Shown here one piece after another: positions 35,339-44,497 of a stretch of DNA of 64,000 nt; positions within the stretch are counted from its first letter, which is position 1, and each line of letters opens with the position of its first letter. The stretch comes from Herbinix hemicellulosilytica (GTDB lineage: Bacteria > Bacillota > Clostridia > Lachnospirales > Lachnospiraceae), in NCBI RefSeq assembly GCF_002904165.1, contig NZ_CVTD020000017.1:124001-188000 (forward strand). Reading direction: 5' to 3'. Under the pieces are notes generated by a model. It ran no database searches. It was not told where the DNA came from and was given only the letters and a program-made list of their open reading frames with translations. Made by a program: the position numbers and the translations under genes.

Positions 35339-35899
35339 CTATTTTTCTTTTTCATCTGTTAATCCCATAGCCGCCTTAAGTGCTGCCAAATGAGCATCTT
35401 CACTAGATGGTGTTTTCCCACCAGTAGGTGCTACAGGATTGTTTATAGGTTCGTTTGCCCCAAATAAATAATCATTTTCTTCCTTGCATGCTTCAAGAGC
35501 TGCTTTAATGTCGGCTTCCTGATTCTTGCTTGCTTTGAGAGTTTCAATGTCTAGTAACGCTTTTACCGCTTTGACATTTCTGCCGCCAAACTCATTAATT
35601 TGTCTTTCCAACAGTGCATTGAAATCCCTGTCGGCAAGCTCCTTCTGGTACTGTTCTTCCTTTTCTTTGAGAGTATTTTGTAGTTTTTCAATCTCGCTTT
35701 TTAGATTGTTTACATCAACTCCCTCAAATTCTTTCAGAGCCGCCTGAGCTGTTTCTAACTGAGACTTGTAATTCTCTCTTTCTGCCTCGATTTTTGCAAA
35801 CTTATCGTGCTCTCTCTGGATGTCCTTGCCATTCTCGGCCATGATAGCCTTTATTTGTTCCTCGTTAAGTCCGAGTTCTTTCAGAAATTCAGTTTTCAT
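35339..35899 (-). CDS. Scaffolding protein (Phage GP20 family)
   Basis: 186 residues: a short N-terminal helix (LKELGLNEEQIKAIMAENG), a long coiled coil (about 30-100) and a C-terminal region ending LAALKAAMGLTDEKEK. This is the Phage_GP20 scaffold pattern. It guides capsid assembly and leaves or is degraded before packaging. Confidence 0.9.
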   Translation of the reverse strand: MKTEFLKELGLNEEQIKAIMAENGKDIQREHDKFAKIEAERENYKSQLETAQAALKEFEGVDVNNLKSEIEKLQNTLKEKEEQYQKELADRDFNALLERQINEFGGRNVKAVKALLDIETLKASKNQEADIKAALEACKEENDYLFGANEPINNPVAPTGGKTPSSEDAHLAALKAAMGLTDEKEK

Positions 35900-36000
35900 A
35901 AATTCTCAATCTCCTTTCGCTTATTAGGTATTTTTTAGGTGTTTTACCAAACCACCAAGCGCCGACTGTTTTAGGTCTAATCAACTGACCACATAAAAAT

Positions 36001-36020
36001 AAGCCGTAGCAATACGGCTT
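36001..36020 (-). terminator. Hairpin at the end of the small membrane protein gene
   Basis: Perfect 8-bp stem AAGCCGTA / TACGGCTT with a GCAA loop, followed on the reverse strand by ATTTTTAT. It abuts the stop codon of the 43-residue gene and may set lower read-through into the scaffold gene. Confidence 0.75.
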
Positions 36021-36150
36021 AATCATCTTTATGAATTGTTCGGTAAGCAGCGTCTATGAGTTTTAATACCGCGCAAATACCAGTTGTATACAGAAATGTA
36101 ATAGGCATATCCAATTTCAGGCCTAATATAAATATTAAAATATAAGCCAT
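36019..36150 (-). CDS. Small phage membrane protein
   Basis: 43 residues, start MAYILIFILGLKLDMP. Two hydrophobic stretches make up most of the protein, which ends AYRTIHKDD. AAGGAGGT lies four bases before the ATG. Function unknown; it is too far from the lysis genes to assume a holin role. Confidence 0.7.
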   Translation of the reverse strand: MAYILIFILGLKLDMPITFLYTTGICAVLKLIDAAYRTIHKDD

Positions 36151-36193
36151 CTTTACCTCCTTGCATAAAAATAATACCGTTTACGATCTTGTG

Positions 36194-36490
36194 TTACTCA
36201 ATCCTATCTATTCCATATTCAACAGCACATTCATGCTCAATTCTGCACCCTCTTGCTTCTTGCCATCCTTGTGCAAAATATGCCACATCCGCTTTTGATA
36301 GATATTCTATGGAACGCGCTAGATATTCAAGTGGTTTAGCATTTGAATCAAAATCGTCAAAGAATGTGTCAAGTACTTCTACTTCTTCTCCAATAAGTTC
36401 CTTCGCTTTTTGAATTGCATGTTCTCTTTCTTTGAGGATTTCTTCATCACTTTTACCTCTCATTGGTTGTGAAATAAATAATTTCTTCAT
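36194..36490 (-). CDS. DUF4406-type phage protein (nucleoside deoxyribosyltransferase-like)
   Basis: 98 residues starting MKKLFISQPMRGKSDEEI and ending with YFAQGWQEARGCRIEHECAVEYGI. The ISQPM and W-x-x-ARGCRIE motifs are those of small phage proteins related to nucleoside 2-deoxyribosyltransferases. It may act on nucleotides or simply be an accessory gene in the head operon. Confidence 0.8.
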   Translation of the reverse strand: MKKLFISQPMRGKSDEEILKEREHAIQKAKELIGEEVEVLDTFFDDFDSNAKPLEYLARSIEYLSKADVAYFAQGWQEARGCRIEHECAVEYGIDRIE

Positions 36491-36491
36491 C

Positions 36492-37652
36492 TTATCCTAC
36501 CTTTCCTAATCCATCCATGTAAATTCTTTCTCTTTCCTGCGGTAACCCCATTTTCTTAGTAAAGTCAGCATATTCAGCCATTGACGCCCTATATTTTGCT
36601 TGTGCCGCTATTATTTCATCTTCGTTTGCTCCGCCTTCCTTCAACAGTTTTATTTGTCTTCGTAATGCCCTCATTTTTGTTTCGAGGTATCTTTGCCGCT
36701 GTGTTGCCTCATATGTAGTATATTCTTTGCCTTTATATTTTTTAGGTTTATTTTCTTGGGCGTTCATCCGGTCTAATTCTTCATCGGTATATTGCCTTTT
36801 TGATACGCCAGGAATAAACGGCCAGTAACTATGATAGCAATTCCAACCACATAACCCTGGACCTGTACCAAGTCCGCATACAGTTTCAAGCTCTTTACGG
36901 GTATAAACTCGTCCTTGCCATACTTGATGTTCTGGTCTGGCTGTGGCATGCCAGGATACTTCGAAATATTCAGTTTCAAGTTGTTGAGCATTAAAGTCAT
37001 TAATATGCTGCACAACCTGGTTTACTCCGGTCATTAATGCACGCCTGGCAGCAACTTCTATTCTGTTACTCCATCCACTCGCATAATCAACCGTTCTAAC
37101 GCCGCTTTTAGTCATTTCTCGGATAACTTTGTTCAGCGTGACGTTATACTCAAATGTTCCAGTTGTTATTTCAAATACTGCCTGGTCTAACGTTCTCTGC
37201 AGGTATTCGGCTAATGGTGTAAAAACCATCTTTCCGCCCATTTCTATAGCAAAGCCCATTGTTTGAGTTATATTGATAAGTTCCTGTTTAGTCTGGGCTA
37301 TGACGGATTGAATAAGCTGTTGTAATTCATAGTTTTCCTCGAATGGTATAAAATCTTTTCCAACCGCTTCGTATAAACTTACGTCTCTTGCATAACCGGA
37401 AGCGATAATGTCTTTGTAAAGCCTATCAATTTCTATGTCAGATAATTTTAAAGCCTGCTGTATATATTTCCGTATTTCTTCCCGGCTTTTGCCGACCTGC
37501 ACTAAACGATATATCTGCCAGTCTGCAGAACGGGTAATTTCATCGTTGATTTTTATTCGGCGGATGATATCTTGCATAATACGGATTTCCAATTCCGTCA
37601 TAATATGTTCGAGTTCCTTAGGCATTCGTTCTAAGTCAGAGGGTTTAAACAT
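36492..37652 (-). CDS. Minor head protein (phage minor capsid protein 2 family)
   Basis: 386 residues. The N-terminal part is helical, the middle part has GVRTVDYASGWSNRIEVAAR, and a C-terminal module holds SWHATARPEHQVWQGRVY and CGWNCYHSYWPFIPG. These motifs define the SPP1 gp7-like minor head family, which rides with the portal and is ejected or assists DNA entry. Confidence 0.9.
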   Translation of the reverse strand: MFKPSDLERMPKELEHIMTELEIRIMQDIIRRIKINDEITRSADWQIYRLVQVGKSREEIRKYIQQALKLSDIEIDRLYKDIIASGYARDVSLYEAVGKDFIPFEENYELQQLIQSVIAQTKQELINITQTMGFAIEMGGKMVFTPLAEYLQRTLDQAVFEITTGTFEYNVTLNKVIREMTKSGVRTVDYASGWSNRIEVAARRALMTGVNQVVQHINDFNAQQLETEYFEVSWHATARPEHQVWQGRVYTRKELETVCGLGTGPGLCGWNCYHSYWPFIPGVSKRQYTDEELDRMNAQENKPKKYKGKEYTTYEATQRQRYLETKMRALRRQIKLLKEGGANEDEIIAAQAKYRASMAEYADFTKKMGLPQERERIYMDGLGKVG

Positions 37653-37665
37653 GAGATATCACCGC

Positions 37666-39015
37666 CTATGGAATAATATCAGCTTGTTCCGGTAATCTGC
37701 TCTTTGCGGTTTCCTCATCTTCTCCATACCACTTCATGCGGTATTCCCAATGAGGCATAACACCCATAGCAACATCCTGCCGGTCTTGCTGACGTTCGGT
37801 TTCTTCGTCCGTGAGAATGCTATCCTTAAAGTCACATATAAATTCATAACCGCTTGTTGTAAGTCCGTTATAAAATGCCAGTGCGTCAACCAAATCAGAT
37901 AAGCAATCTTTCAGGTTGCTCTGTATGGCTGTAACCGTGTTATATTTGCGTTTCTTTGCTGCCTTTACTTCTGTGGCTGTCTTTTCCACGTATGCCGGAT
38001 TGGATAAATCTCCGTACGCAAGGCCGACGGCAAATTCTATGTTCCTCTTGTATTCTTCTAGGCCTTTGATTATGGACTGTTCCCTAAATTCAGGTGAGAA
38101 TACCTCGAACAGCTCTTTGCCGTTTCCCATTTCTACGTCAACAGCACGATATAATCTTTTGTTGAGCTTGGGTAATTTCCAATCACCTGTATTCTTATTA
38201 AGTTTCATTGCTGTGGCGTCTACGTGTACCGCACGTTCACCTGATTCAAATTCCCAGTCTAACCTTGCAAATTGTATGTCAGCCTTTTTAATTAAGTCTT
38301 TGGCGGCATCAAAAATTGACACGCCGTTATATGACCCATCAATGGTATTCTTAATCGGGTTGCGATAGTACCCAAAATCAGGTTTAAAGAATAGATATGT
38401 AACTTCTGGGATAAGATTAGCCCAGTCACTTACTTCTGTCAGGCTTACCTCCACACCGAGGGAATTGATGTTTTTTGAATGATAAGCCTTATTTATAATT
38501 GTAAGCCCATTTTTGTCTACGGCGTGATATTCAAAACGCCTATAAATATCATCTTTGGCAATCTGTTTTGTCTCAACAAAAATAACTTTTGTTAATCTGC
38601 CCTGACTGTTAAATTCCAATGGGATGTAATTGCCTTGCGTGACACATTCGACCTTATCTCCACCTAATGGCTTAATAATAAATGATCCAAGGGCTAGTCC
38701 GCTTTGCAAATCCTCATTTAAATTCCGGATAGCAGATTGATATATCTTGTCCAACTTCTCAACCGTAACCTTGCTTGTCATTTCATTTAAGGCAACATTG
38801 GCAAATTCTTTGACTATCCCCTGTTCTAACCTCAATGAGTGAACTATATCGTTTACCCAAGGAGCTTCGCCTTTATACATCTTCTCCCAAAGTTCAATTC
38901 GTTCTATCATTTCTTCTGAGATTGCCGGGTCTATATCAAAAACTTGCTTTATGGTTTTAACAGGAAACATACGCCTTACCACATCCTTTACAAATTTAAC
39001 GATGCGTTCAAACAT
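37666..39015 (-). CDS. Portal protein (SPP1 gp6-like)
   Basis: 449 residues from the ATG at 39015, which follows GGAGGGGG and overlaps the terminase stop as TAATG. Portal features: WVNDIVHSLRLEQGIVKEFANV near the N-terminus, then GNYIPLEFNSQGR and a C-terminal stem region with KTATEVKAAKKRKYNTV. It forms the dodecameric DNA entry channel. Confidence 0.92.
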   Translation of the reverse strand: MFERIVKFVKDVVRRMFPVKTIKQVFDIDPAISEEMIERIELWEKMYKGEAPWVNDIVHSLRLEQGIVKEFANVALNEMTSKVTVEKLDKIYQSAIRNLNEDLQSGLALGSFIIKPLGGDKVECVTQGNYIPLEFNSQGRLTKVIFVETKQIAKDDIYRRFEYHAVDKNGLTIINKAYHSKNINSLGVEVSLTEVSDWANLIPEVTYLFFKPDFGYYRNPIKNTIDGSYNGVSIFDAAKDLIKKADIQFARLDWEFESGERAVHVDATAMKLNKNTGDWKLPKLNKRLYRAVDVEMGNGKELFEVFSPEFREQSIIKGLEEYKRNIEFAVGLAYGDLSNPAYVEKTATEVKAAKKRKYNTVTAIQSNLKDCLSDLVDALAFYNGLTTSGYEFICDFKDSILTDEETERQQDRQDVAMGVMPHWEYRMKWYGEDEETAKSRLPEQADIIP

Positions 39016-40928
39016 TACTGCCCCCTCCGTTTCCATACCGGATTCATGGCATATCTAACTGCGTCTATAGCATGATTATTTTTATCAGGATAACCGCTTA
39101 TGATATTACCTTCTTTGTCTCTCTCGTATTCATAATTTAAAAATTCTTCTGCTGTATAAGGGCATCTTCTGTTATCTATAATGATTTCACTTAATGATTG
39201 CAACCACTTCATGGAATAATCAACGCTTCCGGGGCCTTTTTCGGCCCCTCTTGCTAATAATCCGTATGCTTTATAATCGCTTACTGATTTTTGCTCAGCA
39301 CTGTCGCAGGTGATTAAGTCATTTTCAGTTATACCTAATTCCCTAAGTTTATTTGCTGTCTCTTGGTTGGATTGTTTCCAGCATCTATATTCCATGAAGA
39401 TATACAATTTATGCCTTGCCGAATCATAATGCATACGGCTGAAATGATACGGGTCAGGGTACCAGCCCCAGTCAACGCCATTATATATTCGGTCAAACTC
39501 TTTAATTTCTGCGTCTGTAATTTCTCTTATAGTAACATTATCGAATATATTTCCGCCTGTACCATTAGCAACACCCATGTATTCATTTTCATAGGCCGTA
39601 GGATTGACCTCTTTCAGGAACTCTGCTTCATCCAGGAATGGTTTACCAAGCCATTGTTTAGGTACATCCAGATAAGTGCTATGTGTCACCAGTCTTGTGG
39701 CCTTTGGTATCTTAATATATTTATTAGCCCAGTTGTTTGCACTTTTGGGAGGGTTGAAAGACTTAAATATCCAAGCTTTCTCACCGCCACGAATAACAGA
39801 TTGTTCTATCTTTCTGACAGCTTCTTCTCCTTCAAATTGATCTAATTCTTCAAACCAAAGCACGCCAATATATCCAAATGGTACCTTAATGGATTTAATT
39901 TTTCCTGGATCATCAGCGCCACGGAAATATATCTTCTGGCCTGTACTCTTGCGAGTAATTTCTAACGGACTTACAGTACAATAATACTCATCTTCCAAAC
40001 CTAACGCTTCTATAGCCCATTGCATTTGAGCATATACAGATGTCCTGAGTGTATCAGCCACTTGTCTGGCTATGACTGCATGTATATCTTCATTCTTCAT
40101 CAGCAAGTCAATTATTTGTAAGCTGATGAATGAGGATTTTGTAGAACCACGGCCACCAGGGAAAACATATTCCAGATGTTCTCTGTTGGCTATGTCAAAT
40201 GCTACTGGAGCAAATACCGGAGCAATCATTGTTGAAGGGATCCCGTTATACTTAACTCCTTCAGAGTTGTCCGCCGGCTGCAATTTCATAGTTTCTGCTT
40301 TCAATTTTTCAATTCGTTGTTTTTGTTCCTCAGTAGCCATATCCCAATTCTTATGTAGAAGCTCATCATATTGCCGGATCATACTTTCAAGTGTTTTCAT
40401 TGCCCGGCTTTGTGCCTGCAGGAAGTTAGCATGCTTATCCCAAGCCTGTTGCACTTCCCAGCGCTCTCCGATAACATTACCGTCTTTTTCTTCAATCTTC
40501 TCAACGGTTTTGTCCTGCTGGTCCTTAACAAACATAATCTTCTGGGCTCTGACTATAGCAGTGAACTGCAGCATTATATTATCCCAGAGGATATCTAGCG
40601 GATCCTTCTGCTGTATCTCCTGAAATATCTCGAACGTCTCTTCCGGAAGCCACTTAGCAAAAAAGCCATGCTTCTCCGCATTCTTATTTCCTATAGGAGC
40701 CGCACCGCCTTTATTGCCTACTGCATTTTTATTATTAAAGGGTGCACCTTTTTTCTTTACGGGTGCGCCCTCTTTATTATTTAACTTGGACCAGCCGTAT
40801 CTTTTGATCCAAGACTTAATTGTGTTTATGCTAATATTATATTTTTCTGATAATTCTTTAGGTTTCACACCTTTAAGGTATTCTCTTTTAATCTGTTCTT
40901 TATCAGGTGCTCTTACTTCATTCATCAT
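39015..40928 (-). CDS. terL: Terminase with fused small and large subunits
   Basis: About 637 residues. Residues 1-220 look like a terminase small subunit: an HTH (GVKPKELSEKYNISINTIKSW), then NKNAVGNKGGAAPIGNKNAEKHG and helices. Residues about 235-637 are the large subunit: Walker A GGRGSTKS (near 257), Walker B VLWFEE and nuclease acidic residues in GVDWGWYPDP, ITCDSAEQKS and NNHAIDAVRYA. In most related phages these are two genes. The packaging enzyme acts on the portal. Its start has AGGTGAGG. Confidence 0.93.
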   Translation of the reverse strand: MMNEVRAPDKEQIKREYLKGVKPKELSEKYNISINTIKSWIKRYGWSKLNNKEGAPVKKKGAPFNNKNAVGNKGGAAPIGNKNAEKHGFFAKWLPEETFEIFQEIQQKDPLDILWDNIMLQFTAIVRAQKIMFVKDQQDKTVEKIEEKDGNVIGERWEVQQAWDKHANFLQAQSRAMKTLESMIRQYDELLHKNWDMATEEQKQRIEKLKAETMKLQPADNSEGVKYNGIPSTMIAPVFAPVAFDIANREHLEYVFPGGRGSTKSSFISLQIIDLLMKNEDIHAVIARQVADTLRTSVYAQMQWAIEALGLEDEYYCTVSPLEITRKSTGQKIYFRGADDPGKIKSIKVPFGYIGVLWFEELDQFEGEEAVRKIEQSVIRGGEKAWIFKSFNPPKSANNWANKYIKIPKATRLVTHSTYLDVPKQWLGKPFLDEAEFLKEVNPTAYENEYMGVANGTGGNIFDNVTIREITDAEIKEFDRIYNGVDWGWYPDPYHFSRMHYDSARHKLYIFMEYRCWKQSNQETANKLRELGITENDLITCDSAEQKSVSDYKAYGLLARGAEKGPGSVDYSMKWLQSLSEIIIDNRRCPYTAEEFLNYEYERDKEGNIISGYPDKNNHAIDAVRYAMNPVWKRRGQ

Positions 40929-40965
40929 CACCTCACCTGCCTATTGTGTTTGTTTTGTAAATAGT

Positions 40966-40994
40966 AAAAGCACCTACCGAAGCAGGTGCTTTTT
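40966..40994. terminator. Terminator upstream of the terminase gene
   Basis: 10-bp stem AAAAGCACCT / AGGTGCTTTT with an 8-nt loop and T-runs on both strands, between the 57-residue gene and the terminase. Confidence 0.8.
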
Positions 40995-41020
40995 GCTATT
41001 CTCAAAATATAATCAACAAT

Positions 41021-41194
41021 TTAATTAAAGAATGCACGTGGCTCATACGAATTGTCATCATCTCTCAGCTCGGCTTTTAAAACCCTAATAAAATGTGCTA
41101 TGTCTTTCGCTATAAACTCGCAATCTTTTTTATCAGTTAGATATCCATTTTGAATCAAGGTTACAACAATATCTTTAATTTGCTCATCTGACAT
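41021..41194 (-). CDS. Small acidic phage protein before terminase
   Basis: 57 residues starting MSDEQIKDIVVTLIQNGYLT, with TGGAGGGG seven bases before the ATG. No known domain. It is the first gene after a promoter and the terminator that separates early and late genes. Confidence 0.68.
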   Translation of the reverse strand: MSDEQIKDIVVTLIQNGYLTDKKDCEFIAKDIAHFIRVLKAELRDDDNSYEPRAFFN

Positions 41195-41222
41195 AATACC
41201 CCTCCATATATTTTTTACCATA

Positions 41223-41251
41223 ATTATACATCGTATTACATTATTCTTCAA
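41223..41251 (-). promoter_or_regulatory. Reverse-strand promoter at the early/late boundary
   Basis: On the reverse strand TTGAAG (41246-41251), a 17-nt spacer and TATAAT (41223-41228) lead into the 57-residue gene and towards terminase. It lies just behind a terminator, so it can start late-region transcription, perhaps with the sigma-like protein encoded next door. Confidence 0.7.
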
Positions 41252-41255
41252 TACT

Positions 41256-41291
41256 AAAAGGCACCCGGCCGCAGCTAACCGGATGCCTTTT
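41256..41291. terminator. Terminator at the end of the early operon
   Basis: 13-bp stem (AAAAGGCACCCGG / CCGGATGCCTTTT, one mismatch) with a 10-nt loop, with T-rich sequence on each side. Confidence 0.82.
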
Positions 41292-41393
41292 AAAGGGATG
41301 TATATGGGGGTTATGGGGGATAATCAGCCACCAAGCTTTGACACCTGGCAGCCGCATTTAAGGAGGTCATATACTTATAACCTTCCACCATAA

Positions 41394-41831
41394 TTATATA
41401 ACTGAATTTTGGGGAATTGGGGGAAAGTTAAGATAATTACGAATTTTCTTACCAACGCTACTGCGATCCATATTCATTATTTCAGCAATTTCCCATAATT
41501 TTTTTCCGTCAATATAACGATATTGAAATATCTGTCTTAACTCGCTGTCCTTTATGCTACTTATGAACTGCTCAATTCTTAATGCTTCTTCCCTTGCCCT
41601 ATTAAGCCTTTCCTTGTACATGACAATCAATTTATCTCTGGCCGCCAACTCCTTCGGATCATTAATCCATACTCCCATACGAAACTCTGCGTAAGGGAAA
41701 TACTTTGAGGATCCTCGAACTGTGCTATGACTTGTGGAAAGTTCTTTGTCATAAAGCTTATTTATCCGATCCTGAAGTTCTTCAATCTCACCAATTAAAC
41801 TTCGGTATTGACTCAATTCTTTATCAGTCAC
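41394..41831 (-). CDS. Sigma-like late gene regulator (ArpU/RinA-type)
   Basis: 145 residues from a GTG start. A helical N-terminal half is followed by a C-terminal region-4-like HTH (ELRQIFQYRYIDGKKLWEIAEIMNMDRSSVGKKIRNYL). Proteins of this kind are last in the early operon of many Gram-positive phages and activate late transcription. The position just before the terminator and late promoter fits that role. Confidence 0.8.
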   Translation of the reverse strand: MTDKELSQYRSLIGEIEELQDRINKLYDKELSTSHSTVRGSSKYFPYAEFRMGVWINDPKELAARDKLIVMYKERLNRAREEALRIEQFISSIKDSELRQIFQYRYIDGKKLWEIAEIMNMDRSSVGKKIRNYLNFPPIPQNSVI

Positions 41832-41835
41832 CTAA

Positions 41836-42009
41836 TCACCGTCCTTGGTTAAAATAGTTCCATCCGCAGTAATACAGGGTTTTGCCTTTAATTCTGCGTT
41901 TATATACATAATCGGTTCTATTATAACTGCCAATCATAAAATATACCCGTTTACCACATACAGGACATATCTCAAAGTTCATAATTTCAAATTGCTCAAA
42001 TTTCTGCAT
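41836..42009 (-). CDS. Small zinc-ribbon phage protein, copy A
   Basis: 57 residues, not reported by long-ORF criteria. It contains CPVCGKRVYF, then the TDYVYKRRIKGKTLYYCGW segment with one further Cys. A close paralog (copy B) lies two genes upstream. The stop is 4 bp from the next GTG. It likely binds zinc or nucleic acid; no function is known. Confidence 0.7.
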   Translation of the reverse strand: MQKFEQFEIMNFEICPVCGKRVYFMIGSYNRTDYVYKRRIKGKTLYYCGWNYFNQGR

Positions 42010-42025
42010 TACTCCACCCTACCTT

Positions 42026-42121
42026 TCATCCGTTGCATTTCTTCATTTTTTCAGGTAAAAGCCTGCATATTTTTATTAATAACCGCCTAAATGGCTGTTT
42101 GAAGTAAATTGCATTACACAT
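42026..42121 (-). CDS. Very small basic phage protein
   Basis: 31 residues, start MCNAIYFKQPFRRLLIKICRL, lying between the two zinc-ribbon genes. A strong GAGGAGT site precedes its ATG. Small size makes the call tentative. Confidence 0.42.
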   Translation of the reverse strand: MCNAIYFKQPFRRLLIKICRLLPEKMKKCNG

Positions 42122-42137
42122 ATATTTACTCCTCTCG

Positions 42138-42296
42138 TTATTTCATCCTGAAATGTGACCAGCTACAGTAATATGTTGTCTTGCCTCTTACAATCCGCTT
42201 ATATACATACTCACTGCGGTTCATATGTAGTGAAAAATAAATTTTCTTGCCACATACAGCACAAGTCTCATATTCTTCAGGGACACTCCTTTTCAT
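42138..42296 (-). CDS. Small zinc-ribbon phage protein, copy B
   Basis: 52 residues, start MKRSVPEEYETCAVCGKKIYF, later SEYVYKRIVRGKTTYYCSW. It matches copy A along the CxVCGKxxYF and YVYKR-x-x-x-GKT-x-YYC-x-W motifs. It overlaps the end of the preceding gene by 20 bp. Function unknown. Confidence 0.7.
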   Translation of the reverse strand: MKRSVPEEYETCAVCGKKIYFSLHMNRSEYVYKRIVRGKTTYYCSWSHFRMK

Positions 42297-42804
42297 CAGG
42301 TTTCTTTTCCCTTTTATTACGTCTTATACCGTGTAAATAAAGAAAGTTGTTTACGGTGCTTTCTTTTACGCCAAAGTAATCTGCAATTTCTCTCCGGTTC
42401 TTACCTTCAGCAACATACATTCTTGTTACTGTTTCAACTGTCATGTTTTCCGGGTACCGACTGCGACTCTTTCTTTCCGGAGAATCCGTTTTAATTATCT
42501 CTTCACCGGTTATACAGTTTTTCGCAATAACAACTGGCTCAGATTTTATAAGACCCATCAATTCTTCAAGCTTTGCTACTTTCTCATTCCTGGTATTAAT
42601 TAATGCGGTCCTAACAGTATCAAGTAATTTCTGTTTACTCTCTTTGCTAAGTTCATTAAGATGAATAATACCCGATCCACTTTTATAAACTACGACTTCT
42701 CCATTTTCAGACTTTGTAATAATTTCATTAAGTCTGCTAATTGTATCAGCCGTATCTTTTAATTCATTCGCCCTGTTTATTGCTTTATCAATTAATCCCA
42801 TCAT
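42277..42804 (-). CDS. Phage HTH protein of unknown role
   Basis: 175 residues. The N-terminal 100 are helical; a C-terminal HTH (EGKNRREIADYFGVKESTVNNFLYLHGI) likely binds DNA. AAGGAGGT precedes the ATG, and it overlaps the helicase gene by 17 bp. Possible transcription or replication regulator. Confidence 0.72.
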   Translation of the reverse strand: MMGLIDKAINRANELKDTADTISRLNEIITKSENGEVVVYKSGSGIIHLNELSKESKQKLLDTVRTALINTRNEKVAKLEELMGLIKSEPVVIAKNCITGEEIIKTDSPERKSRSRYPENMTVETVTRMYVAEGKNRREIADYFGVKESTVNNFLYLHGIRRNKREKKPDEKECP

Positions 42805-44161
42805 TTTTATACCTCCTTATCCTTGCTTTAATAGCATTCATTAGTTCCTCTTGTCCTAAATCTTTACGTTCCAAGGCTTTAAGTACATCCTCATCTACTG
42901 TCCCCTCAGTTATTAAATGATGAATTATGACATTCTTTGTTTGTCCTTGCCGATATAACCTTGCATTTGCTTGCTGATACAACTCCAAACTCCAGGTAAG
43001 CCCAAACCAAACTATGATATGACCGCCAGCCTGGATATTAAGTCCATGCCCTGCACTTGCCGGATGTGCCAACAACAATCTGATTTTCCCGTCATTCCAG
43101 TCTGCTATATCCTTTGATGTCTCCAGCGTCCTGGGCTTTAAATCCTTAAACCTGTCCACCAATCGCTGATAATCATGTTTGAAATTATAGAAAACTAATA
43201 CCGGTTCCTGATTAAACTCCAGGATTTCTTCCAGGGCTTCAAGCTTACCGTCATGAATATGCGTTACATTTCCGTCTGTGTTGTATACAGCCCCATTTGC
43301 TAGCTGTAATAATTTCTGTGTTAAAGCAGCAGCTGTAAGTGCTGTTATCTGCTCATCTTCCACTTGCAGGATTAGCTCCTTTTCCAGCTGTTCGTACAGT
43401 AATTTTGCCTTATCATCCATCCGGATGTAGATATTGTTATTGATCCTCTCAGGTAGCTGCAGATAATCTTCCGTCCTCATACTGATACAGATATCTGATA
43501 TTTTTTGCTGTATCACCTTGTCGGCTCCGGGCTTAAGGTCCCAGGTAAAGACTGTGTATGCATTTCTACGTCCAGGTGTAAAATACCTTTCCCGGTACCC
43601 TGTAAAGGTCTTACCTAATCGCTCCCCTCTATCTAACAGATAAATCTGCGGCCATAGATCCAAGTATCCGTTAGGTGTAGGAGTTCCAGTCAGTCCTATT
43701 ACCCGTTGCATTAAAGGCGTTACTTTCTTCAATGCCTTAAACCTCTGAGACTTGTTTGACTTAAAACTGCTTAACTCATCTATCACCACCATGTCAAACG
43801 GCCATTTAGGTCCATATAAATCAACAAGCCACTTCACATTCTCTCTGTTAATGATGTATATGTCTGCCTTCTCTTTCAGGGCATCCAGCCTTTGCTTTTG
43901 ACTTCCCAAGACTTTAGATATTTTCAAATGTCTCAGATGATCCCATTTTTCAGTTTCCCTGCTCCAGGTGTCCTCAGCCACTCGCTTAGGGGCTATAACC
44001 AGGACCTTTGATATTTCAAAGAAATCAAACATCAACTGATCTATTGCTGTCAGTGCACATACCGTTTTGCCTAAACCCATTTCCATCATCAGTCCGACTT
44101 TAGGCAACTCTAATATTTTATTGATTGCATATACTTGGTAATTGTGTGGTACAAACTTCAT
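42788..44161 (-). CDS. Phage SNF2-family helicase
   Basis: 457 residues. The SF2 motifs are clear: Walker A MGLGKTVCAL (motif I), DELS box in VVIDELSSF (motif II), LTGTPTPN (motif III), and the C-terminal motifs LLAHPASAGHGLN and ANARLYRQGQ (motifs V-VI). It is a compact SNF2 ATPase common in phage replication modules and overlaps the VRR-NUC gene by 44 bp, so the two probably work together. Confidence 0.93.
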   Translation of the reverse strand: MKFVPHNYQVYAINKILELPKVGLMMEMGLGKTVCALTAIDQLMFDFFEISKVLVIAPKRVAEDTWSRETEKWDHLRHLKISKVLGSQKQRLDALKEKADIYIINRENVKWLVDLYGPKWPFDMVVIDELSSFKSNKSQRFKALKKVTPLMQRVIGLTGTPTPNGYLDLWPQIYLLDRGERLGKTFTGYRERYFTPGRRNAYTVFTWDLKPGADKVIQQKISDICISMRTEDYLQLPERINNNIYIRMDDKAKLLYEQLEKELILQVEDEQITALTAAALTQKLLQLANGAVYNTDGNVTHIHDGKLEALEEILEFNQEPVLVFYNFKHDYQRLVDRFKDLKPRTLETSKDIADWNDGKIRLLLAHPASAGHGLNIQAGGHIIVWFGLTWSLELYQQANARLYRQGQTKNVIIHHLITEGTVDEDVLKALERKDLGQEELMNAIKARIRRYKNDGIN

Positions 44162-44453
44162 GCTTAAGCTCCTTTACAAATTCTTTTGCCTGGTCCATGC
44201 CATAGATTACTTTGACGTCCACACCCATTTGCCTAAACTGTTCTCTTTGCCACACCTGCACATTGGATAGCTTGCCGATTATCCTCTTAAGTTCCACGAA
44301 ATACACCTTGCCACCAGGAAAAAGATATATCCGGTCTGGCACACCTGGATTGCCGGGGCTTATGAACTTATATGATTTACCACCAAGTTTCCTAACCTGT
44401 TCATTAAGCCATTTTTCGATTTTATTTTCAGGCTCAAAGTGCTTTTTTGGCAT
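44118..44453 (-). CDS. VRR-NUC domain nuclease
   Basis: 111 residues, a single VRR-NUC (PD-(D/E)xK) domain: GNPGVPDRIYLF holds the Asp and VYFVELKR the Glu-x-Lys. Such nucleases cut branched DNA such as Holliday junctions. Coupled to the SNF2 gene, as in many phages. Confidence 0.9.
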   Translation of the reverse strand: MPKKHFEPENKIEKWLNEQVRKLGGKSYKFISPGNPGVPDRIYLFPGGKVYFVELKRIIGKLSNVQVWQREQFRQMGVDVKVIYGMDQAKEFVKELKHEVCTTQLPSICNQ

Positions 44454-44497
44454 TTTTTGTATGACCTCCCCGTGTAACTAAGTTACCTAAAAACCCC

